Positions 58,101-64,000 of a stretch of 64,000 nucleotides of DNA are shown here, piece after piece (the stretch's first letter is position 1; each line of letters starts with the position of its first letter). This DNA comes from Spirodela intermedia (taxonomy: Eukaryota; Streptophyta; Magnoliopsida; Alismatales; Araceae). Made by a program: the position numbers and the translations under genes. The stretch spans positions 8,353,501 through 8,417,500 of the forward strand of contig LR746268.1 in the NCBI GenBank assembly GCA_902729315.2, given 5' to 3'. The notes under the pieces are model-generated. The model was not told the DNA's origin. It worked only from the letters and a program-made list of their open reading frames with translations, and made no database searches.

Positions 58101-61100
58101 CGAAATCTACAAACATTGAGAGGCAAACACGCATTGAAGTTCAACCACCAAAACAGGGATGAACGAATAAATAATACGCACCACAACAAGAACCAAAAAC
58201 AAGCTAAATCATCTGATCCTATTCGGGGAAATGCATTACCTTTCGTCAATTCCTCAGGATAAGTGACAACATAAACATAATGAATGTGAATATTCCATAT
58301 TTATACGAGCTCAGATGAGACTAATTTCTTTAAGAATTTTTTTGGAAAGCATCGCACAGAAGATAATCGAACAGCCAGATGGAAAACACAGCTGTAATAT
58401 CGTGTGTTACCAGAAAATCGATATGAAAATATTTTATAAATGATCGTCCGTGAACGTCAATGCATTGCCGAGAAATATTCACCACATCCAATGCATCAGA
58501 TTGTTAAAGCATAAATACCAAGCCACAGGCAAAAATAAAAAAATAAAAATCAAGGTATCAAGGTTTTAAAAGGACAACATTTGACCAAGTTAATAATGTG
58601 GGTTCGTTTCTTCATCCTTGTCTTCTTTTTGCAGAAATATCCTCCAAGCAATAGAATTTGACCAATTTCAGTGGAACTGTCACTGGGCAAAGGTAAGGAG
58701 CTTAGACTTCAAGAAGGCAAATAAATGGCTTCAGAAGGGGGGAAAAAAAAATCCTTGGCAACACCCTGAGCTTTCAGACAACAATAAATATATTTATCAG
58801 GCCTCGGCGGACTATCAAATTAATTAGTCAAAAGAAAGTCAAAATGATAAAGCAACTAAGAGGTCAAATTCAAACGGGGACTCGTTCTTCTGGGCTAGTA
58901 CAGGGAGATGACGGCTACAGTGGAAAAACATGCCATTCCTTCAAGATAAATAGTGTAAACAGCAGCATCCATTAGAACCATTGTAACAAAATGTTACCAC
59001 CCAGTCGTCTTGCATGTAGTAAAGATGTTGTTGATCATTTCTATATTCCCGCTTCAATATTTAGCCAGGAAAAAAAAGCGTATTTTCCTAGATAATCCAT
59101 GGGAAACCAAATACTTATCTAAACAACAAGTCGTCGATTTAAAATCCAACAGCATTTCTTCTGCAAACAGAAAATGCCCCATTAAATGTAATCTGTTCAT
59201 GCTGGCAATCAATGCTCTAGCAACCATCATCTCGGAAAATTGTAAGTCCAAGTTTAAACGAGAGTGGCAAGCTTAAGGGAAAATTTAATATCATAGTTCT
59301 CGCCATAATTCTTCAGAAATATGTGAAGCACAACATCGATATTCTCGTCCCTTAAAAAGTGAATTCAGTTTTCTGGAAGTCCATATGGTAGATGACTGGT
59401 TTCAGAAAGTACTAAAAATTGGAAACAAGCTGTATGTGTGTTTAAACAATTTAACACCCACCGCACTGTCCTGCAGGTGTCCATCAGAAAGAGCTTCGGA
59501 TGCATATGCTCTATAGAGGAGTTTCAGGTCATCAATCTTTCTATCACCATCATAGTCCCCACCTGAATCAAATCACAGAGATAAAAAATCAATGCTCTTC
59601 GATTTATTTTGCAGAATAAATAAAGAGTATTCGATTTTTTGAACTACCTAATAAAGAAATTGGACCGACCCCCGGGGCAAACTGTGCAGCGTCAGCATGT
59701 TTTTTCAATGATGAAAGAGAATCATTGAACGCTAAAACTTTTTCGAGTTCCTCAATAACTTGTCCCAATCCTCTACTGGCAAGAGTCCAGTATGTTAGTA
59801 ATCAGAGAAACAAAACATCAAACGATTAATATTCACGTGAATATAACATACGTCGCTCTTGTACGTGACTTCAAGATATCCAGAGCTGATGAGATGTTCA
59901 CTTCAGCTAATTTTCTTGTATGCTCTCTAAACATTTCACCGGCAATCTGCATGTGAACAAGTTTCATCACATAAGAAAAGAAACCAAATGCATTCAGTAA
60001 TATGAGATGAGAAATGTCGAAATGACAAAGGATTGGTATTCAGAAGGATAAACCTCATCAGAGAGCCGGTAAAGAAGCTGTGTTTGCCTCAAGTTGATAA
60101 GTTGCGTTCCATCAATGTCTGAAAGATGGATGACTTATAGGTAAATGAGGATGAAAAAATTGTGTTCTTACCGTGATAAGTCTTGAAAAAACACCAAGCT
60201 TACCGTTTCATTTTTCAAGATATGGTACTGGCACATATACCATGCCGATTCATTTATGAAATAATATACCGTGCAAAGGTCTAAATCAGCTGACTAATGT
60301 TCGAATGAGAAAGGTAAAATTTACTGAAAATGCATGTCACCTCTTCCAATTAAATTTAGCTTGTAAGAGTAAAGCCTCTGAGCATTATCTCGAATCGCAA
60401 CATCCACCTAACAGACAAGTCATAGCTTACAATCATTGGACTACCATGAAGATAAGGTATGAAAAAAAAAGGTTGCAGTCTATTAAACGCAAGTATAACA
60501 AAAAACCACTTTTTCGCGTATAAAGAAGCTATAAAAGCCGAAAGAAACAAAATTTTGCATCAGAGAAGGGGAATAATTAACAGAGATGGGGAGAAGGAGA
60601 GATGCTGGGCAGTGCCCAGCACTGCAGCACTCTAGTTTTAAGCATGGTTCCACAATGCTTCTTTCTAATACATGAGAGCTGGGTTTTGCTCGGTGATTAT
60701 CTGATTAGACAGCCATGACACAGTATGCTGATGGGAGGGGAAAAATAGTATATATTTCCTTCATAAAACCATCTTTAATACCTTTGTAAAACAGGACTTA
60801 AGCTTCAAAGCGGGAGGTAAAAATATCAAAAAAATCAACTACAAGTCCACTTAGATGCCAAATACTCACAGCCATAAAAATTGATGTTTAGAAAACATAG
60901 ATCTGTTTGAAAAATACCTGAGAATCAGTTACTTTGAAAACACGTTTCCAAGGCAGAAGGAATTTTGATGCGTCTCCAAATACAAGTGTGGAGACGTATA
61001 TGAGCTTCTGAAATGCCTGTATTCGAAATAACAATGAGCAGAGTTTTCTTCTTCGGATGAGTTATGCGTTAATCTAATGCCGCACACCATCTAAGAGCAT

Positions 61101-62650
61101 AATCATAAGGAAGAAACAGACCCGACGCTGTTCTACATCATCATCACGATCACCAGCTTCCAACCTTTGCCTGAAAATACGCCTTCCAATCTACGAGACA
61201 GAACAAGAACATCGTAATGAAAAAAATGAATACTTGCTTAAAATGAGATGTCACTTCCACAAATAAGCAAGGGAAGATCCCAAATAAGAAGTGCTTTTTG
61301 GCGCGGGTAAGAATTGGATTTACATAATTTTTTAATTAAGTTAGAGATGTGTCCGATTAATTATCCTATTTCTTTAAGGAACACAACAGGCAGAATAAAA
61401 AAGGAAAGGGGCATTGGAAAAGGGAGGAAAAAAAAGAGAAAAAAATAATACCTCGACATGAACAGTTGCTGCGTCTGGGTCGTCAATCCCAAGAGCATCT
61501 TTGAATTTAAGGATCGTTTCAGCCTCATGACCCCGGAGATTTTCACCTCCTGGCGGAAGAACTGAAATCACAAACCTGAATCCAGAGGAAAAAAAAAAAA
61601 ACACGAATCATGGTAAGAACAATGTCTCCAAAATAAGTGAGAAACATTTATGCCTGCAATCTAGTGGGCCAATGCCTCGATTCTCGCTATTACATGATAA
61701 GTTTACTACTTACCGACTGTACAAGTCGCAGAGCTCTGACTTGAAGGCATCATCTTCCTTGCTGACACCGTACCTGAATAATTAACACAGAGAACGCCTG
61801 CGGGTCAGATGTAATATAACAGAACAGATGGCACCTATCTGTGTAAACATAAGTTACCAGGGGAAAGATACCGAACAGACCGAAGCAAACTACCGAAAAA
61901 TCAATTCATATCAATGGAGCGCACGACTCTGATGGCATCCTAGCGATGCCAATCGAGACGATAGATCCATCCCACCTACTAGACAACAGCATTAGGTGTG
62001 ACGGCTCCCCCTAATTCCTGACTAAAGCTCCATGCATTTAGATCAGAATGAAAACATTCTCACCCGACAAAGATGAAACTTTTGAAGCCTGAGAATAGGA
62101 AATGAGCCCAGAGAGGAAGAAAAACCAACCTTCTGGCCAATTCTTCTACGTCCTCCTTTCTCAAGGTCGTCGGGTCGTCGTGGCCTGCCACAAGGTTGTG
62201 CAAATTCACGGCGGCCACCTCTGGAACGCACGCATTCAAGGCGTACGCCGCAGCACTACCGGCTGCTCCCACCACAGCGGCAGCCCCTAGACCAATGGTC
62301 CGGCTGCCCCCAAACCGCAGCCCAAGACCGTACCCGGCAGCGAGAGCGCCAGCGACAATTACAACAGAGCTCGCCAACCTCACCGGAGGGGGCAGTCCAT
62401 CGGCGACGATCTGCACACCCGAGAGTTCCCTTTTGCCTCCGAAGACGGACGAGCTCGATGGCGTCACCTTTTCCTCCGCTGCCTCGGAAGAAGCCGAGTT
62501 TCGAACCAGAGATACACGGTAGCGCACCCGTCCGCCCTTGACTGGCAAGCTGAGGAAGAGGGGATTCCGGCCGACGTATGGACCGAACTGGGCAGCTAGA
62601 TAAGGCGAAGAAGACGGAGAAGAGGTGGTACACAGGAGGGAGCGATCCAT
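55154..62650 (-). CDS. TIC110: TIC110, chloroplast inner-envelope translocon component
   Basis: Central scaffold of the TIC import machinery, anchored in the inner envelope with a large stromal domain that recruits Hsp93, Cpn60 and Tic40. There are fifteen exons: 62130-62650, 61714-61773, 61452-61575, 61122-61190, 60918-61016, 60341-60407, 60054-60118, 59852-59946, 59648-59775, 59462-59562, 57890-58106, 56960-57114, 56611-56736, 55499-56476 and 55154-55399. They join in phase to 1016 aa, the length of known TIC110. A Ser-rich transit peptide (about 1-60) is followed by two hydrophobic segments: LASSVVIVAGALAAGYGLGL and GLGAAAVVGAAGSAAAYAL. The stromal part is helical and includes KYGV-like RRYGVSKEDDAF, LYRLSDEIAGEMF, LRNIFGLGKREVETI and RLRVMLCIPQETVDAAHADI. 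A Pro/Glu-rich linker (PEPEPAEEPPKQIEEEEEE) precedes the conserved C-terminal domain, which ends EEEEFAF. No key region is missing. Confidence 0.95.
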
Positions 62651-63767
62651 CTCCTCTTCCCTTCTTCTTCCCTCCGGGAGAGGAGGCACCAAGCCCTGCG
62701 ATGGATTGCAGGACCCGGCAAGCCCCCCAGAATTGACGAAAATTTAAGCGCAGGCGTCCTCTCGCCGGAGGGAGAGGCGGAGGGAGAGACTGACAGTGGC
62801 CGGGAGGGCGCAGGGTTTGAGGGGAGAAGGGTGAAGAGAGAAGAGATGCGGCTTATCCTGAGACTTCCTCTGCCGGGTTTCCCACCGGGCCCGGCGCAAG
62901 ACTGGCCCAAGCTATCACCTTTCCTAGAATAAACCTGAACTAGGGTTCAAAGAACACCACTCCCAAGAAAGACCCACCCAAAAATACTGCATAAAAACAC
63001 ATAATTCTCGCTTTAAAATAATGATAATTTTCAAACATCTGAACTACTGCGACTTCCAAGAACGATGGAAAGACCATGAGAAACCGGGGCTTCGTATTTT
63101 TTCAGGATTAATGTCGACAAATTAGTTGATTATTTTTATAAAATAGCCTATATTAAGCTTAGAATTATCAATATTGACCAGTGGTTTCGGATTGTCGGAA
63201 CCAACAAACAAAGTCAACTACATATGACGCGTAGTTCTATGCTTGTTATATCAATAACGATAGGATTATGATAATTAGACCGTATTAATAAGTAATAAAT
63301 ATAATTATTTATATAATGAAGAATATAGATAGAGATGGAGAGAGAAAGGGTAAAGAAAAAAGTGTACATTTTAATAAATTGAACTAGTTTTAACACGAGG
63401 GTATGATTTAAAAAATGGTAATTAAATATGATTACACTATTTTATTGGGAAATGAAATGGAAGCAATAAATCCTATTTTATTTATTTTTATTTATTTCCA
63501 CGGTACTTGCACGACTGTGAAAAAAAAATTCCCCCTCACGTGCTATTTTTTTGGTTTTTTAATTAAACCGCCTCAACGGCCACGTAGACGTTCTCCAGAA
63601 GAGAGCCTTTGACCGTCGTCGCGTAGACGTTAACGACCGGATTTCTCCTGCCTGGGCTTGGGGGCTAATGCCTCTCTCTCGCTCTCTCGCTCTCTCGCTC
63701 GCTTCTCGCTGTGTATTTGTCCGGACCGCCGTACCTACGCCGAGGAGAGAGGCGAGGGGAGAAAAAC
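62651..63767. other. Divergent spacer between TIC110 and ceramidase-like gene
   Basis: 1.1 kb. GC-rich TIC110 leader runs to about 62900, and AT-rich spacer covers 62940-63560. A CTCTCTCGCTCTCTCGCTCTCT leader tract at 63672-63705 precedes the ceramidase-like start. No RNA gene or repeat family was seen. Confidence 0.4.
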
Positions 63768-63897
63768 ATGGAAAGGAAAGCAAAGTACGGATGGGCGGCG
63801 GCCGTTGTCTGCTTCCTGGTCCTGATGGTTGTTACTCCCGCCATCCCGCAGTCCCAAGAGTACCACCAATTCGCGGATCAACGCCGGCTGTTCTTAG
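63768..63897 (+). CDS. First exon of a putative alkaline (phyto)ceramidase-family membrane protein, partial
   Basis: The exon encodes 43 residues plus one base and ends TTCTTAG|GTGATC at a consensus donor. The gene continues beyond the window. The N-terminus MERKAKYGWAAAVVCFLVLM forms a membrane helix, followed by VTPAIPQSQEYHQFADQR and LFL. From memory of the family, the TPAIPQ..EYHxFADxR signature matches plant alkaline-ceramidase-like proteins, multi-pass enzymes that hydrolyse ceramides in ER or Golgi. The metal-binding catalytic residues would lie in later exons outside the window. Another multi-pass membrane family cannot be excluded from one exon. ATG at 63768 is in good context (AACATGGAA). 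The CT-rich leader before it fits a plant 5' UTR. Confidence 0.6.
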
Positions 63898-64000
63898 GTG
63901 ATCGCGAGGGAGATGATTCGTGTTCCCGCGTCAATATATTAAGTTTTTATCGTGTTTTTAGAGTCTGAATGCGGAGGGGCCGGCGTTCGGTCTCTTCGTG

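Overview
The window is nuclear DNA of a flowering plant. Its genes have plant introns (GT-AG) and include a floral B-class MADS-box gene, a chloroplast inner-envelope translocon subunit (TIC110), a chloroplast m-type thioredoxin, a RALF peptide precursor and an S-domain receptor kinase. Some genes are very GC-rich and intronless (receptor kinase, subtilase, GLOX), while their neighbours are AT-rich and full of introns. That split suggests a monocot. About fifteen genes in 64 kb suggests a compact genome. The species cannot be named from the sequence.

Layout. 0.4-1.5 kb (-): PISTILLATA/GLOBOSA-like MADS gene. 2.1-4.7 kb (-): G-type lectin receptor kinase. 5.9-7.4 kb (-): PI-PLC X-domain protein with a shortened C-terminus. 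8.6-10.9 kb (+): subtilase frame broken by two TAG codons. 11.8-12.2 kb (-): RALF precursor. 12.8-13.7 kb (-): thioredoxin m. 14.2-17.1 kb (-): CrcB/FEX fluoride exporter. 19.0-19.8 kb (+): cold-shock-domain protein with four CCHC knuckles. 21.9-24.1 kb (-): BCD1-type zf-HIT box C/D snoRNP assembly factor. 25.7-26.8 kb: a 1.1 kb inverted duplication of a MYB-like gene fragment. 27.5-34.4 kb (-): DUF639 membrane protein. 36.1-47.0 kb (+): mitochondrial type-I DnaJ (GFA2-like). 48.7-50.3 kb (-): glyoxal/aldehyde oxidase (GLOX). 50.8-54.6 kb (-): V-ATPase subunit c. 55.2-62.7 kb (-): TIC110. 63.8 kb to the end (+): first exon of a putative alkaline-ceramidase-family gene.

I rebuilt the intron-containing genes exon by exon, requiring GT-AG borders, phase continuity and family resemblance. 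The resulting frames close exactly: PI 211 aa, PLC 338, Trx 181, FEX 533, BCD1 404, DUF639 832, DnaJ 428, VHA-c 164, TIC110 1016. The genes are housekeeping and developmental neighbours, not a pathway cluster. Two pairs are divergent and may share upstream DNA: FEX with the cold-shock protein, and DUF639 with DnaJ.

The most unusual object is the MYB-derived inverted repeat (25726-26832). Its transcript would fold into a long imperfect hairpin, the structure proposed for young MIRNA or hairpin-siRNA loci. Other points of note are the exact loss of one intron in the PI gene, the two nonsense codons in an otherwise intact subtilase, a duplicated serine/arginine module in the FEX N-terminus, and several lineage-specific tandem repeats.
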